Below the pieces are notes generated by a model, which was not told the origin of the DNA, did no database searches, and saw nothing but the letters and a program-made list of their open reading frames with translations. The position numbers were made by a program, and so were the translations under genes. From Aminipila luticellarii (lineage in GTDB: Bacteria; Bacillota; Clostridia; Peptostreptococcales; Anaerovoracaceae): a DNA stretch of 64,000 nt. The stretch covers positions 2,666,001 through 2,730,000 of the forward strand of contig NZ_CP035281.1 of the NCBI RefSeq assembly GCF_004103735.1, given 5' to 3'. Position 1 is the first letter of the stretch; every line of letters starts with the position of its first letter. Positions 28,294 through 38,035 of this stretch are shown here, piece after piece.

Positions 28294-28548
28294 ATGGAAT
28301 ATACTTTTTCCCCCCGTGGGGTCTGTTCTCGAGGTCTGTCTTTTGAAATTGAAGAGGACAAGGTTAAAAATGTATGCTTCAACGGCGGCTGTAACGGCAA
28401 CCTGCAAGGTATTGCCTCTCTAGTGGAAGGAATGCCTGTTGAACAGGTTATCGATAAACTGTCCGGTATAAAGTGCGGATACAAAAATACATCCTGCCCT
28501 GACCAGTTGGCTCAGGCTCTTCATCAACTTTCAGAAGCTAAAGAATAA
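28294..28548 (+). CDS. TSCPD domain protein
   Basis: 84 residues matching the small TSCPD family (TIGR03905-like): [16 protein letters not shown] at the start, [12 protein letters not shown], and the family name motif as [12 protein letters not shown] near the C-terminus. Five cysteines suggest metal binding, but the role is not established. ATG at 28294 has AAAGGAAGG upstream. Its last 25 bp overlap the 3' end of the convergent dsdA gene. Confidence 0.85.
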   Translation: MEYTFSPRGVCSRGLSFEIEEDKVKNVCFNGGCNGNLQGIASLVEGMPVEQVIDKLSGIKCGYKNTSCPDQLAQALHQLSEAKE

Positions 28549-29843
28549 TAATGATTCATTTCATCCTCAGGTACCATACTTCCGCCGGTCGCCCACAAAA
28601 TGTGAGTGGCCGTTTTTATTTTATCCGTTAATCGGTATTGTTCCAAGTATGCTTGATTTTGCATGACTCGTGCAATCGTATCAAATGTGGCACAAGCAGA
28701 CGGCTCAATATAAATACCCTCCGTATCAGCTAAGAGCTTCAAATAGTCATACAGCTTGTAATCGTCTATAGTCGATATACCGTCTAACAGCGTTTCCATG
28801 GTTTTCCCTACCAGTCTGGACGCTCTGCCCACTGCGAGACCGTCCGCCGCCGTTTTTCCGTCCAGTCCGATATCCTCAACGGCGATTCCGTCGTGCAGGC
28901 CCGTTGCCATTCCCAGCACCATACAAGGAGCATGGGTTGGCTCAGCAAAAAAGCAATGAACGTTCTCCCCGAATACCTTTTTGATGCCGTATGTGACTCC
29001 TCCCGGAGCGCCTCCCACACCGCATGGGATATATATAAACAAAGGATGCTCGGAGTCTACCGGAACACTTAATTCGGTCAGCTGTCTTTCCAGCCTTCTT
29101 CCGGCGGTAGCATATCCCAGAAATAAATCCAGGGATCCCTCATCATCCACAAAATGGCATTTGGGATTTCCTGCGGCTTCTTTCCGTCCTTCTGCTACTG
29201 CCTTTTGATAGCTGTCCGGATATTCGATCACCCTTGCTCCCCTTGAACGGAGTAGATCCTTCTTCCACTGTCTGGCGTCTGCGGACATGTGAACCGTCAC
29301 ATCAAACCCAAGCTGTGCGCTCATAATTCCTATGGACAGTCCAAGGTTTCCTGTGGAGCCTACGGCTACGCTGTATCCGCTGAACAGTTTCCTGAACCTG
29401 TCTTCCGCTAAAATCTCATAATTATCCTGTTCATGAAGTGCTCCGGCCTCGGTCGCTACTTCTTCCGCAAATTTTAAAACTTCATGAATGCCTCCCCGGG
29501 CTTTGACCGATCCCGATACGGGTAAATGGCTGTCGCATTTTAATAACAGCTTGCCCGGATGAGTATAGCCCAGCATGTCCGATAAAGCCTTCTGCAGCTT
29601 GGGAACCTCTTTGAGGGGGGATTCAATCATCCCGTTGCTTTCCCGAGTCTCCGGAAAAACCTTTTTAATGTATGGGGCAAACCTCTGAAGCCGTGCTTCT
29701 GTTTCGTCAATGTCTTTTTGCGTAATCGTTTCGTCAAAAGTGTTTTCCATACCTCTCGGATTAATCCACAGGGTTTCTCGTGCATCTGCCAAGGCCTGCA
29801 CCGTTTCATCCAACTTTCCCATTTCTTTTAACTTATTTAACAT
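28524..29843 (-). CDS. dsdA: D-serine ammonia-lyase (D-serine dehydratase)
   Basis: 439-residue fold-type II PLP enzyme that converts D-serine to pyruvate and ammonia. The PLP lysine is K114 in [14 protein letters not shown], the phosphate loop is GSTGNLG (162-168), and the C-terminal WATGGSMVP block is characteristic of DsdA. Start is ATG 29843 behind GGGAGG. The gene appears monocistronic and converges on the TSCPD gene with a 25-bp overlap of coding ends. Function fits the amino-acid-fermenting setting. Confidence 0.95.
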   Translation of the reverse strand: MLNKLKEMGKLDETVQALADARETLWINPRGMENTFDETITQKDIDETEARLQRFAPYIKKVFPETRESNGMIESPLKEVPKLQKALSDMLGYTHPGKLLLKCDSHLPVSGSVKARGGIHEVLKFAEEVATEAGALHEQDNYEILAEDRFRKLFSGYSVAVGSTGNLGLSIGIMSAQLGFDVTVHMSADARQWKKDLLRSRGARVIEYPDSYQKAVAEGRKEAAGNPKCHFVDDEGSLDLFLGYATAGRRLERQLTELSVPVDSEHPLFIYIPCGVGGAPGGVTYGIKKVFGENVHCFFAEPTHAPCMVLGMATGLHDGIAVEDIGLDGKTAADGLAVGRASRLVGKTMETLLDGISTIDDYKLYDYLKLLADTEGIYIEPSACATFDTIARVMQNQAYLEQYRLTDKIKTATHILWATGGSMVPEDEMNHYYSLASES

Positions 29844-29932
29844 TGCAACCTCCCAAAATTTAGCATACAATTAAATAGAGTATTTATCTTTCGTAGTGCA
29901 TACATTAAGTATAACATATCAAGGGGGATAAA

Positions 29933-31105
29933 ATGGGTGCATTTTTATTTAAAACCTTTATAAAGGATTATGAAAATACAAATGATCCCGCCGTTCGGGA
30001 GAAATATGGTCTGCTGACTGGTGTTGTAGGGATTATTTCCAATGTCATATTATGCATTATGAAAGTTGTGATCGGTATTATTACAGGAAGCATTGCTATT
30101 ATTGCAGATGGTATCAACAATCTGACCGATGCTTCTTCCTCTGCAATGACGCTGGTAGGCTTTAAGCTTGCCGCCAAGCCCGGAGATGAAGGTCATCCCT
30201 ATGGACATGCCCGAATCGAATATCTTACAGGGCTTCTTATTTCTGTGGTCATCATTTTGCTCGGCTTTCAGCTGTTTAAAACTTCCTTTGATAAAGTACT
30301 GCATCCGGAACCGGTGCAGTTTAGCTATCTGACCTTAATCATTCTGGCTATCTCTATTGCGGTAAAAATATGGCAGTGCTTATTTTATATTTCCGCCGGA
30401 AAAAAAATCCATTCCCTGACGTTGACCGCAACGGGTACCGACAGCCGAAACGATGTGATTGCAACCAGTGCGGTACTGATCAGCATTATTATCGGCCGTA
30501 TCACCGGAATTCAACTGGACGGCATCATGGGCTGCGTCGTTGCCGTATTTATTTTGTGGTCCGGCATTCAGCTTATTCGTGAGACTTCCAGCCCTTTACT
30601 GGGCGAAGCTCCCGATCCGGAACTGGTTCATGCCATCCTGAATTATGCCGAATCCTGCGAAGGGGTTATCGGAACCCACGATCTCATGGTGCACAACTAT
30701 GGTCCCGGCAGAATTTTCGCCTCCATACATATCGAGGTGGATGCGGAACGGGATATTATGGAAAGCCATGATATGATAGACAATATCGAACGGGCCTTAA
30801 GCAAAAACCTTCGGATCAATCTGACGGTTCACATGGATCCGGTAAAGCTTAATGATCCTCTTACAGAAAAACTCCGCACCGTATTGGAACAGACGATTGA
30901 ACCCTTGGACGGTGTATACAGCATCCACGATTTAAGATTGATTCCCGGTCCGACCCATACCAATATCATCTTCGATATGGTCACGGCACCGGACTCTGCT
31001 ATAAAACAGTCCGAAATTCAGGCCATTATTGACAGCAAAATCAAAGAAATCGATCCCTCCTACTTTGTGCGCATTACCTTTGATACGGCTTATATAAGAC
31101 CTTAA
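29933..31105 (+). CDS. Cation diffusion facilitator family transporter
   Basis: 390 residues with six membrane spans and a cytoplasmic C-terminal domain. The metal site shows ADGINNLTDA on TM2 (D and N/D residues of the DxxxD type), GHPYGHARIEYLTGL and TDSRNDVIATSAVL on TM5 (D...D). The extra C-terminal sequence after residue 300 gives a second small ferredoxin-like lobe (HDLRLIPGPTHTNIIFD). Exports divalent metals such as Zn, Fe or Mn; specificity is not readable. Monocistronic; the AAGGGGG site precedes the ATG. Confidence 0.9.
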   Translation: MGAFLFKTFIKDYENTNDPAVREKYGLLTGVVGIISNVILCIMKVVIGIITGSIAIIADGINNLTDASSSAMTLVGFKLAAKPGDEGHPYGHARIEYLTGLLISVVIILLGFQLFKTSFDKVLHPEPVQFSYLTLIILAISIAVKIWQCLFYISAGKKIHSLTLTATGTDSRNDVIATSAVLISIIIGRITGIQLDGIMGCVVAVFILWSGIQLIRETSSPLLGEAPDPELVHAILNYAESCEGVIGTHDLMVHNYGPGRIFASIHIEVDAERDIMESHDMIDNIERALSKNLRINLTVHMDPVKLNDPLTEKLRTVLEQTIEPLDGVYSIHDLRLIPGPTHTNIIFDMVTAPDSAIKQSEIQAIIDSKIKEIDPSYFVRITFDTAYIRP

Positions 31106-31203
31106 CGATCCTGTTATCCTCCTGCTGATAGGACTTGTACCAAAAAATTGAAGTTCCCTGATTCGCAGGCAGGCTATCGGGTATATATTTGTTAAATAAA
31201 CAG

Positions 31204-31232
31204 TAGACTTTTTTCATAGGGTGAAGTATAAT
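31204..31232 (+). promoter_or_regulatory. Promoter of the rubredoxin-flavodiiron-nfo operon
   Basis: TAGACT (31204-31209), a 17-bp spacer and TATAAT (31227-31232). Confidence 0.7.
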
Positions 31233-31242
31233 CTAGGCAAAT

Positions 31243-31256
31243 TATAGAATTCTATA
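31243..31256. promoter_or_regulatory. Palindrome just after the operon promoter
   Basis: Perfect 14-bp palindrome TATAGAATTCTATA, about 11 bp past the -10, a good position for a repressor operator. Candidate regulators include peroxide- or NO-responsive repressors, by inference only. Confidence 0.4.
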
Positions 31257-31286
31257 GAAAAAAGAGAAAGAAAGGAACTGAGTGAT

Positions 31287-31418
31287 ATGAAAAAATATGT
31301 ATGTGCAATTTGCGGCTATGAATATGATGGAGAAACCCCTTTTGAAGAACTTCCTGATGATTACGAATGCCCTGTTTGCGGTGTTGGTAAAGATCAGTTT
31401 GAGGAGCAGGACGCATGA
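31287..31418 (+). CDS. Rubredoxin (short form)
   Basis: 43 residues. Two iron-binding pairs are present, CAICGY and CPVCG, giving one Fe(SCys)4 site. It lacks the roughly ten-residue loop between the pairs found in ordinary 52-residue rubredoxins, and has Tyr where a Trp usually precedes the second pair (DDYECPVCG). The short form resembles rubredoxin domains fused to flavoproteins. A good AAAGGAA site lies upstream. The stop overlaps the flavodiiron start (ATGA), so it is most likely the direct electron donor to that protein. Confidence 0.9.
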   Translation: MKKYVCAICGYEYDGETPFEELPDDYECPVCGVGKDQFEEQDA

Positions 31419-32527
31419 TCAAAGTATCAGACAACGTCTACAGCGTAGGGGTCATAGACAGGGACGTGCGAATGTTCCACGGATATTTTACGCCGATTGG
31501 AACCACCTATAACTCTTTCCTTGTCCTTGACGAAAAAGTAACGCTGATTGATTTTGTAAAAGAAAAGTTTACAGAAGAATTCTTAAAAAACATAGAAGAG
31601 GTTCTCCGAGGCCGAACAATCGATTATATTATCTGCAATCATGTTGAGCCGGATCATAGCGGAGCACTTCCGACAGTCACAGCGAAATATCCAAACGCCA
31701 TGGTGTATGGTACGGCAAACTGCCAAAAAGAGCTGAAGGCCTATTACCCGAATGCCCAATATAATTTTACGGTAGTAAAATCAGGAGATACCTTAAACAC
31801 CGGAAAATATCATTTTAGCTTTATTCCAATGCCAATGGTTCACTGGCCTGACAGCATGTCTACCTATTTGCAGGAAGCAAAGATCTTATTTTCCAATGAT
31901 GCCTTTGGACAGCACACCGGCACAGGAGAGCTTTCTGATACAGACAAGGGATTAGAGCGGCTGTTGGATCGCGCCGGAGACTATTACGCAAATATTGTTC
32001 TGCCCTTCGGCATGCAGGTAACCAAATTAATCGAAGCGGTTTCCGCTTTTGATATTCAGATTATTTGTCCGTCTCACGGTGTCATCATAACCAAGTATAT
32101 TTCTGAAATAGTGCAGAAATATATTTCATGGAGCAAAAATGAGACCGACGAAAAGCGGGTGCTGATTGTTTACGACACCATGTGGGGAACTACTGAAAAG
32201 CTGGCGGAAAAGCTTCAGAAGGAATATACGGATAAAGGTTTTCAGGTGGAAGCTGTCAACTTGACCAAACAGCATTATTCGTACGCTATGTCCAGAGCGT
32301 TGGAAGCCAAATATATATTTGTCGGCTCGCCTACATTAAACAACACCATGCTGCCTTCCGTCATGGCCTTCCTTACCTATATGAAGGGCTTAAAACCAAA
32401 GGGAAGGATCGGAAAAGCTTTTGGTTCCTATGGCTGGAGCGGCGAATCTATAAATCAGATCAACGATTTATTAGCATCCTGCGGTTTTGAAATGCAAGAG
32501 CCTTTAAAAGCGGTATGGAATATATAA
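31415..32527 (+). CDS. Flavodiiron protein (FprA family, oxygen or NO reductase)
   Basis: 370 residues in two domains. The N-terminal beta-lactamase-like diiron domain has H76, E78, D80 and H81 (NHVEPDHSG), then [16 protein letters not shown] and CPSHGVI supplying the other ligands. The C-terminal flavodoxin domain begins near 247 ([19 protein letters not shown], the FMN phosphate loop). Such enzymes reduce O2 to water or NO to N2O in anaerobes, using reduced rubredoxin. It is translationally coupled to the rubredoxin upstream and overlaps the endonuclease IV gene by 13 bp, forming an oxidative/nitrosative stress operon. Confidence 0.93.
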   Translation: MIKVSDNVYSVGVIDRDVRMFHGYFTPIGTTYNSFLVLDEKVTLIDFVKEKFTEEFLKNIEEVLRGRTIDYIICNHVEPDHSGALPTVTAKYPNAMVYGTANCQKELKAYYPNAQYNFTVVKSGDTLNTGKYHFSFIPMPMVHWPDSMSTYLQEAKILFSNDAFGQHTGTGELSDTDKGLERLLDRAGDYYANIVLPFGMQVTKLIEAVSAFDIQIICPSHGVIITKYISEIVQKYISWSKNETDEKRVLIVYDTMWGTTEKLAEKLQKEYTDKGFQVEAVNLTKQHYSYAMSRALEAKYIFVGSPTLNNTMLPSVMAFLTYMKGLKPKGRIGKAFGSYGWSGESINQINDLLASCGFEMQEPLKAVWNI

Positions 32528-33369
32528 ACGACAGGTCGCTTCATATCGGATGTCATTTATCCTCTTCAAAAGGCTTTGAGCATATGGGAAAAGAGGCACT
32601 TTCCATCGGAGCAAATACCTTTCAGTTTTTTACACGGAATCCCAGAGGCGGGAAAGCCAAAGACATCGACCAAAAGGATGTACAGGCTTTTCTAAAGCTG
32701 GCGGAAGAAAATCACTTCGCCAAGCTGGTGGCTCATGCCCCTTATACGGTGAACCCCTGCTCTAAGGAGCCGAAGACCCGTGAATTTGCCCGTATGATTA
32801 TAGAAGACGATCTGAATCGGCTGGAATATATTCCGGGGAACTATTATAACTTTCACCCCGGAAGCCATGTGGGGCAAGGGATGGAAATTGGCATTGAAAT
32901 TATTTCCGACCTGCTGAATGATTTAATAAAACCGGATCAATCTACTATCGTTCTCTTGGAGACCATGTCCGGAAAAGGAAGTGAAGTCGGGAGCCGCTTT
33001 GAAGAATTAAAGGCTATTATCGATCGGATCCAAATAAAGGACAGGATTGGCGTATGTATGGATACCTGCCATATCAACGATGCCGGATATGACATCGTAA
33101 AAAATCTTGACGGGGTCTTATCTGAATTTGATGAAATCATCGGATTGGACAAGCTTTATGCTGTGCATATAAACGACAGCCTGAATCCGGTTTCTGCCCA
33201 CAAAGACCGTCATGCCAAAATAGGCGAAGGGCATATAGGTCTTGAAGGCATCTGTCAGGTTATCAACCATCCTAAGCTTCGCCATTTACCCTTTATTTTG
33301 GAAACCCCTAATGATCTGAACGGTTATCAGAACGAAATTACCATGCTCAGAGAACGGTTTCTGGGATAA
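32515..33369 (+). CDS. nfo: Endonuclease IV (AP endonuclease)
   Basis: 284-residue TIM-barrel enzyme that cuts DNA at abasic sites. Zinc ligands are in the expected order: [59 protein letters not shown] and LETP. Start overlaps the flavodiiron gene by 13 bp; AAGAGCC upstream is a weak site, consistent with coupled translation. Its presence in the flavodiiron operon links DNA repair with oxygen defence. Terminator follows. Confidence 0.95.
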   Translation: MEYINDRSLHIGCHLSSSKGFEHMGKEALSIGANTFQFFTRNPRGGKAKDIDQKDVQAFLKLAEENHFAKLVAHAPYTVNPCSKEPKTREFARMIIEDDLNRLEYIPGNYYNFHPGSHVGQGMEIGIEIISDLLNDLIKPDQSTIVLLETMSGKGSEVGSRFEELKAIIDRIQIKDRIGVCMDTCHINDAGYDIVKNLDGVLSEFDEIIGLDKLYAVHINDSLNPVSAHKDRHAKIGEGHIGLEGICQVINHPKLRHLPFILETPNDLNGYQNEITMLRERFLG

Positions 33370-33388
33370 TGATATTTTCTGCGTGAAA

Positions 33389-33418
33389 AAGATTCCCCAG
33401 CATAAGCTGGGGATTTTT
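33389..33418 (+). terminator. Terminator of the rubredoxin-flavodiiron-nfo operon
   Basis: Arms ATTCCCCAGC and GCTGGGGAT with a small loop and a T5 run. Confidence 0.85.
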
Positions 33419-33429
33419 CGTTTATCAAA

Positions 33430-33465
33430 AAAGCAGACAGAACCCATGTGTTCCTGTCTGCTTTA
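33430..33465 (-). terminator. Terminator of cheV
   Basis: Arms AAGCAGACAG and CTGTCTGCTT, followed on the minus strand by a T-run. Confidence 0.8.
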
Positions 33466-33477
33466 CTTTTTACTTCA

Positions 33478-34407
33478 TTACTGCTCTGCCGTAAGCTGAT
33501 CGATAATCGAAACCAATTTTCCGATTTCCGGCTTGCTGATCTGCTCGTCCGCGCCTAATTGTTTTCCCTTTATGCGCATTTCCTCGCTTATTAAGGAGGA
33601 GAATAAAATCAGCGGGATCTTTTTGAGCGTTGAATCCTCTTTCACCAGCTTGGTCAATCTATGCCCATCCATCAGAGGCATTTCAATATCTGATACGATG
33701 CAGGCCACATGCTCTTTGATGGGATCTCCGGACTCTTTCGCTTCCTGCAAGTAATCCCAGGCTTCCTGCCCATTGTCTGTTTTAATGGTGTTTTTATATC
33801 CGGCTTTATGTAAGCACTCTATGATCATTTTGGAAAGAAGCATAGAATCTTCTGCCACCAGAATCGTTTTATCCATGGTATGACGCTCTCCCAGCTTTTC
33901 AATGCTCTCAACCTGTATGCTGGATTCCGGACTAATTTCGGCCACGATTTTCTCAAAATCCAATATGGTTATAAGACGGCCTTGATACTCTGCTATACCT
34001 GTAGCCGCACCATCCTGCCCTCCATAAACTGCTTTATCCGGCTTTTTGATTGCCGTCCATGAGATTCTGTCTATCCCCACAACAGTATGTACGTGGAAAG
34101 CAAAATCTAAATTATTAAAATGGGTGACAATAAAAATATCACGTCCCGAATTTTCACATTTGGGTAATCCCAGATATTTAGCAAGATCAATTACCGTAAT
34201 GATTTCATCTCTCGGCTTAAATACCCCTTCTATAACATGGTGTGAATTAGGCATAGGCTTTACACTCTGTGCCACCATGATTTCACGTACTTTAGCGACA
34301 TTTATTCCAAATATTTCATCTGCAACTGTAAATTCGATGATTTCAAGTTCATTGGTTCCTGACTCTAAAAGTATGCTGGTCTTACTGATATTTTCTGGAA
34401 TTGCCAT
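33478..34407 (-). CDS. cheV: Chemotaxis coupling protein CheV
   Basis: 309 residues: an N-terminal CheW-like domain (about 20-165, IIEFTVADEIFGINVAKVREI) and a C-terminal response-regulator receiver domain (about 180-309). The receiver shows the acidic pair in ILVAEDS, the phospho-acceptor Asp in CIVSDIEMPLMDG and the conserved Lys in ISKPE. CheV links receptors to CheA and aids adaptation. Start ATG 34407, with GGGAGG seven bases upstream; an ATG two codons earlier is too close to that site. No other che genes are adjacent, but two chemoreceptors lie within 10 kb. Confidence 0.93.
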   Translation of the reverse strand: MAIPENISKTSILLESGTNELEIIEFTVADEIFGINVAKVREIMVAQSVKPMPNSHHVIEGVFKPRDEIITVIDLAKYLGLPKCENSGRDIFIVTHFNNLDFAFHVHTVVGIDRISWTAIKKPDKAVYGGQDGAATGIAEYQGRLITILDFEKIVAEISPESSIQVESIEKLGERHTMDKTILVAEDSMLLSKMIIECLHKAGYKNTIKTDNGQEAWDYLQEAKESGDPIKEHVACIVSDIEMPLMDGHRLTKLVKEDSTLKKIPLILFSSLISEEMRIKGKQLGADEQISKPEIGKLVSIIDQLTAEQ

Positions 34408-34486
34408 ATCCATTCCTCCCATACAAAATCTACTTTTTTCGGTTTTACCGGAATAATATTGTAAAATATTACTTTATTATACAACA

Positions 34487-34792
34487 TTAAAGGCTTCTTG
34501 CATAGACATCTTTTGGCTGCACCATAAGTTTTGCCTTTTCACTTACCAATTTTTCTTTTTCTGACCGGGTTAGTTTTTTTATGGCACATTCCCGTTTTAA
34601 AGCTTCCGATCGATCTTCATACTCTTCTGCATAAATCAGCTTTACCGGCCTTCTGCTTCTGGTGTATTTTGCCATGCTGGATTTCAGCTCCCCGTTATGT
34701 TCCTTTATTCTTTTCTCCAGGTTTACAGTCCATCCGGTGTAATAGGTTCCATCCCCGCATTCCAAAATATATACATAATTCGTTTTATTCAT
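34487..34792 (-). CDS. GIY-YIG nuclease superfamily protein (UPF0213)
   Basis: 101 residues. The GIY-YIG core reads YVYILECGDGTYYTGWT near the N-terminus, followed by LEKRIKEHN and TRSRRPVKLIYAEEYEDRSEAL, the standard UPF0213/YhbQ pattern. A DNA nuclease or repair role is assumed for the family. Monocistronic. The start ATG (34792) has only a weak GAAAG site. Confidence 0.9.
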   Translation of the reverse strand: MNKTNYVYILECGDGTYYTGWTVNLEKRIKEHNGELKSSMAKYTRSRRPVKLIYAEEYEDRSEALKRECAIKKLTRSEKEKLVSEKAKLMVQPKDVYARSL

Positions 34793-35096
34793 ATGGCCTT
34801 TCTCACTTTTACTCTTTCTTGCGATCTTGTCTCTTCATCATATCACATCTCTTCTTTTCTGTCGCATAGCAATATCACTTTTAATTCGGAACCGGCATAT
34901 TCTAAATCGGCTCAGAATATTGTAAAATCATGCAAAAATATGCTATTTTAAGCCATATTTTTTAATATTTACATAGACACTCATCAGATAATGTACTATA
35001 CTGTAGGTAACTTGAAGTTTTTGTCCAAATTTGTTACTAAAATGCGTTTTATACGTTCTATACTACATAAAAATACAACATTGTGAGGTGTCCTTT
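34793..35096. other. Intergenic region, 304 bp
   Basis: Contains the promoter of the downstream chemoreceptor (annotated separately). No other gene or RNA is apparent. Confidence 0.5.
34974..35002 (+). promoter_or_regulatory. Promoter of the chemoreceptor gene
   Basis: TAGACA (34974-34979), a 17-bp spacer and TATACT (34997-35002), with a leader of about 90 bases. Confidence 0.65.
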
Positions 35097-36776
35097 ATGG
35101 CAGAAAGTAGAGAAAAAAGTTTATCTGTAAAAATAGCTTCCGTCTCGGCTATTGCTTTAGCTGTTGTCTTTGGTCTTCTTATCGTAGCCACTACGGTTCT
35201 TAAGGCGACCGGTCTTATAAATTCCATTGGTTTTCTGATCGGCTTTTATCTGGTTGCTCTGATCCTTTTGGTTCTGATTATCTATAACGTAACCAAGCAA
35301 ACCCTAAGGCCCCTGCACGATATCGTTTCGGCAGCAGAAAAGCTCTCCAAAGGAGAACTTAGTGCAGAGCTTGATACCAGCAGCAACGACGAAATAGGAC
35401 AAGTATCCGCATGTTTTAATAAAACTGCGGCAACCATAAAAACATATATTACAGACATAAACTATTTACTGGCAGAAATGGCAGACTACAACTTTAATAT
35501 AACAACTAAAAATGAAGAAATCTATGTTGGCGATTTCAAGAATACCCTAACTCTTCTGCAATCCATAAAAGGTAATATGCACGATACCATTTTGCAGATA
35601 CAGAAATTCGGTGCGCAGGTTACTCTCGGAGCAAACCAGATTGCTTCCTCTTCCCAAACCCTTTCACGGGGAGCGGTAGATCAGGCCAGCAGTATTGAAG
35701 AGCTTTCTGCTACTATTTCTGAGATTTCTGAACAGGTCAAGCTGAACGCAAAAAATGCGTATGAAGCAGATCTTAAATCCAATGAAGCCGGTTCCGTCGT
35801 GGCGGAGAGCAATGCGCAGATGAAGGCGATGACATCGGCTATGAACGACATCACAGACAAATCAAACGAAATTGGTAAGATTATAAAGACCATTGAAGAT
35901 ATCGCATTTCAGACAAACATCTTGGCACTTAATGCCGCTGTGGAAGCAGCCAGAGCGGGTACTGCCGGAAAAGGGTTCGCCGTTGTAGCCGATGAAGTTC
36001 GGAATCTGGCGACTAAATCAGCGGAGGCCGCCAAGAATACTACCGCTTTAATCGAACAGACCGTTGCTGCTGTAGCCAATGGTTCAAAAATCGCTAACGA
36101 TACAGCCGCCTCATTGGTTTCAGTTGTTGAAAAATCCGGCATAGCTGTTTCTCTGATCGCTGAAATTGCCAAAGCTTCCGAAGCACAATCTACTTCCATT
36201 GCACAGGTAAGCACCGGTGTTGACCAGATCTCTCAAGTGGTTCAAAACAACTCGGCTACCGCAGAAGAAGGGGCTGCTGCCAGTGAAGAATTAAACGCTC
36301 AGGCCGATTTGTTAAACAAATTGGTGGATAAATTTAAAATTGACGGGAATACTGCTCCGACCCAAAACAACACGGAAAAGCCACCTCTGGTGAATCTGAA
36401 ACCACATACGCCGGGTCCACCTGTCCAGTCTCCAAAAAAGGGACTGACGGAATCCACATCCAAAGCTCTAAAAGATTCTCAATCGAAAGATAAAAAAGAT
36501 AAAGCTGCGGATCCATCAGAAGGTGCAGAACACAAGATCACACCTCAAATGAAATCGGCATCTGTAAAAGAGGAACCGGCACAACCTCCGAGGCGTGAAA
36601 TAAAAAAAGAACCGAAAACAGAAAAAAAATCAGAAATCAGAACCGAGGCAGAATCCGCTTTCAAGCCAATTGTGGAAAGTCCGAAGTTTGAATCCAAACA
36701 GCCAGAACACGCTACAGTCCCAAAAGCAAGTACTCCAGCAGGTACTGCCATTAATGACTATAGTGATAAATATTAA
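35097..36776 (+). CDS. Methyl-accepting chemotaxis protein without an extracellular sensor domain
   Basis: 559 residues. Two membrane spans (about 14-36 and 42-64) are separated by only a few residues, so there is almost no outside loop. A HAMP domain follows ([19 protein letters not shown]), then a weak linker domain and the MCP signalling hairpin with the conserved tip [18 protein letters not shown]. The last 120 residues are an unusual Lys/Glu/Pro/Ser-rich tail ending INDYSDKY, with no CheR-docking pentapeptide of the NWETF type. Start ATG 35097 behind GAGGTG; the frame is open upstream without support. Input is probably the membrane, the cytoplasm or a partner protein. Confidence 0.9.
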   Translation: MAESREKSLSVKIASVSAIALAVVFGLLIVATTVLKATGLINSIGFLIGFYLVALILLVLIIYNVTKQTLRPLHDIVSAAEKLSKGELSAELDTSSNDEIGQVSACFNKTAATIKTYITDINYLLAEMADYNFNITTKNEEIYVGDFKNTLTLLQSIKGNMHDTILQIQKFGAQVTLGANQIASSSQTLSRGAVDQASSIEELSATISEISEQVKLNAKNAYEADLKSNEAGSVVAESNAQMKAMTSAMNDITDKSNEIGKIIKTIEDIAFQTNILALNAAVEAARAGTAGKGFAVVADEVRNLATKSAEAAKNTTALIEQTVAAVANGSKIANDTAASLVSVVEKSGIAVSLIAEIAKASEAQSTSIAQVSTGVDQISQVVQNNSATAEEGAAASEELNAQADLLNKLVDKFKIDGNTAPTQNNTEKPPLVNLKPHTPGPPVQSPKKGLTESTSKALKDSQSKDKKDKAADPSEGAEHKITPQMKSASVKEEPAQPPRREIKKEPKTEKKSEIRTEAESAFKPIVESPKFESKQPEHATVPKASTPAGTAINDYSDKY

Positions 36777-36835
36777 AAACCAAAAAGTAAAAGGGAGGTT
36801 CCAATCACGGAGCTTCCCTTTTACTTTTTGGTTTT
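36776..36835. terminator. Bidirectional terminator between the chemoreceptor and orr
   Basis: Perfect 21-bp arms (36776-36796 and 36815-36835) containing AAAAAGTAAAAGGGA and its complement. T-rich on both strands, so it ends both the chemoreceptor and the ornithine operon. Confidence 0.9.
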
Positions 36836-36899
36836 ATTTCATTCTCATTTATTTTATTCACACATTTATTTACAGTAACACACTAAATAGGGTAAAAAC

Positions 36900-37988
36900 T
36901 TATTTTCTATATTCCTTTTCTACATACGGACTGGTAGCAGTCTTTAGCATACCGCCATAGCCAAGTTCAAAGCTTACGATATCTCCCACCTTATACTCCG
37001 TATCTGACTTTGTCACATCCAATATGGTATGATCCGAGCTTCCGCCTAAAATATCGATCTTTTCATCTATCGGCGTCATACTGTCCAAATCCGTATCCTG
37101 TTTTCCGATTCCGATTATAGCTCTCTTTATGATTCCTCTGTCTTCATAATACGGTTTTTGTCCGAACGCATCCACACCCACCTCGCCGATTGGTAAAGAT
37201 GGTTTCTTTTGCAATTCAACAATCTGCGCTTCTAAGGTCAGCGTATCGCCTGTTGTTCCCGGCAGCTTGGCGCCATACGCCGTATCATTTCCCAGAAGGA
37301 AAGCTTCCCCTAATCTTAGGTTATTAATGCCCTTTGGCAGTTCTCCTTTTCCGATTAAATAAATGGAGCTGGAGTTGCCGCCGGATACCATATGCAAATG
37401 AGTGGAATAGGTCTTTTCTATTTTTTCGGCTAATCCTGCAAGAATAGATAGATTATCGTTTTTAGGGATAATAGCGCCGTAGCAGGTCAGATTTACCCCA
37501 ATTCCATAGAATTCCACATTAGACATTTTCAAAATTTCCTCAATCGTATTAAAGATCAAGGCTTCTTCTTTATAAAAAAGCCCTTCTCTTAAATCGCCTA
37601 AGTCAATCATCAGCAAAACCTTATGCAGCTTTTTCTGCCTGGCTGCTTCCTCATTCAGCAAACGAATGGTGGAAATCTCGGAATTAAAGCTCAAATCTAC
37701 ATATTTTACGACCTCTTCAATCTCGCTGTGCATCGGAAGCCTTAAAAGAACTGTCTTTTTACCGTTCTTCCTGGCAAGATCCGCGTAAGTAGCGATATTT
37801 TTTACTCTGGAGTCTGCCATGAAGTCTACAGATTTATGCTCTGCAACCAGCTTGACCATTTGCGGATCGGCGCACAGGCCTTTTGTGACAATCATCAAGG
37901 AACAGTTTCCATCCTCTTTTGTAATTTTAGCTACCGCATCGAGATTGCTGTTTAATTTTTTCAAATCAATGATCAGTTTAGGATACAT
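36900..37988 (-). CDS. orr: Ornithine racemase
   Basis: 362-residue PLP enzyme of the alanine-racemase-like fold. It starts with PKLIIDLKKLNSNLDAV and the catalytic lysine lies in MIVTKGLCAD. SGGNSSSIYLI forms the phosphate-binding segment. The best-known relatives that sit in this gene context convert L-ornithine to D-ornithine, the true substrate of the aminomutase, so I call it Orr from family plus context. AAAGGAGAG precedes the ATG. Last gene of the cluster, 47 bp after the GlmL-like gene. Confidence 0.9.
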   Translation of the reverse strand: MYPKLIIDLKKLNSNLDAVAKITKEDGNCSLMIVTKGLCADPQMVKLVAEHKSVDFMADSRVKNIATYADLARKNGKKTVLLRLPMHSEIEEVVKYVDLSFNSEISTIRLLNEEAARQKKLHKVLLMIDLGDLREGLFYKEEALIFNTIEEILKMSNVEFYGIGVNLTCYGAIIPKNDNLSILAGLAEKIEKTYSTHLHMVSGGNSSSIYLIGKGELPKGINNLRLGEAFLLGNDTAYGAKLPGTTGDTLTLEAQIVELQKKPSLPIGEVGVDAFGQKPYYEDRGIIKRAIIGIGKQDTDLDSMTPIDEKIDILGGSSDHTILDVTKSDTEYKVGDIVSFELGYGGMLKTATSPYVEKEYRK

Positions 37989-38035
37989 TTTCTCTCTCCT
38001 TTATAACTCTTTAAAATAGTACAGGCCTCTATACC

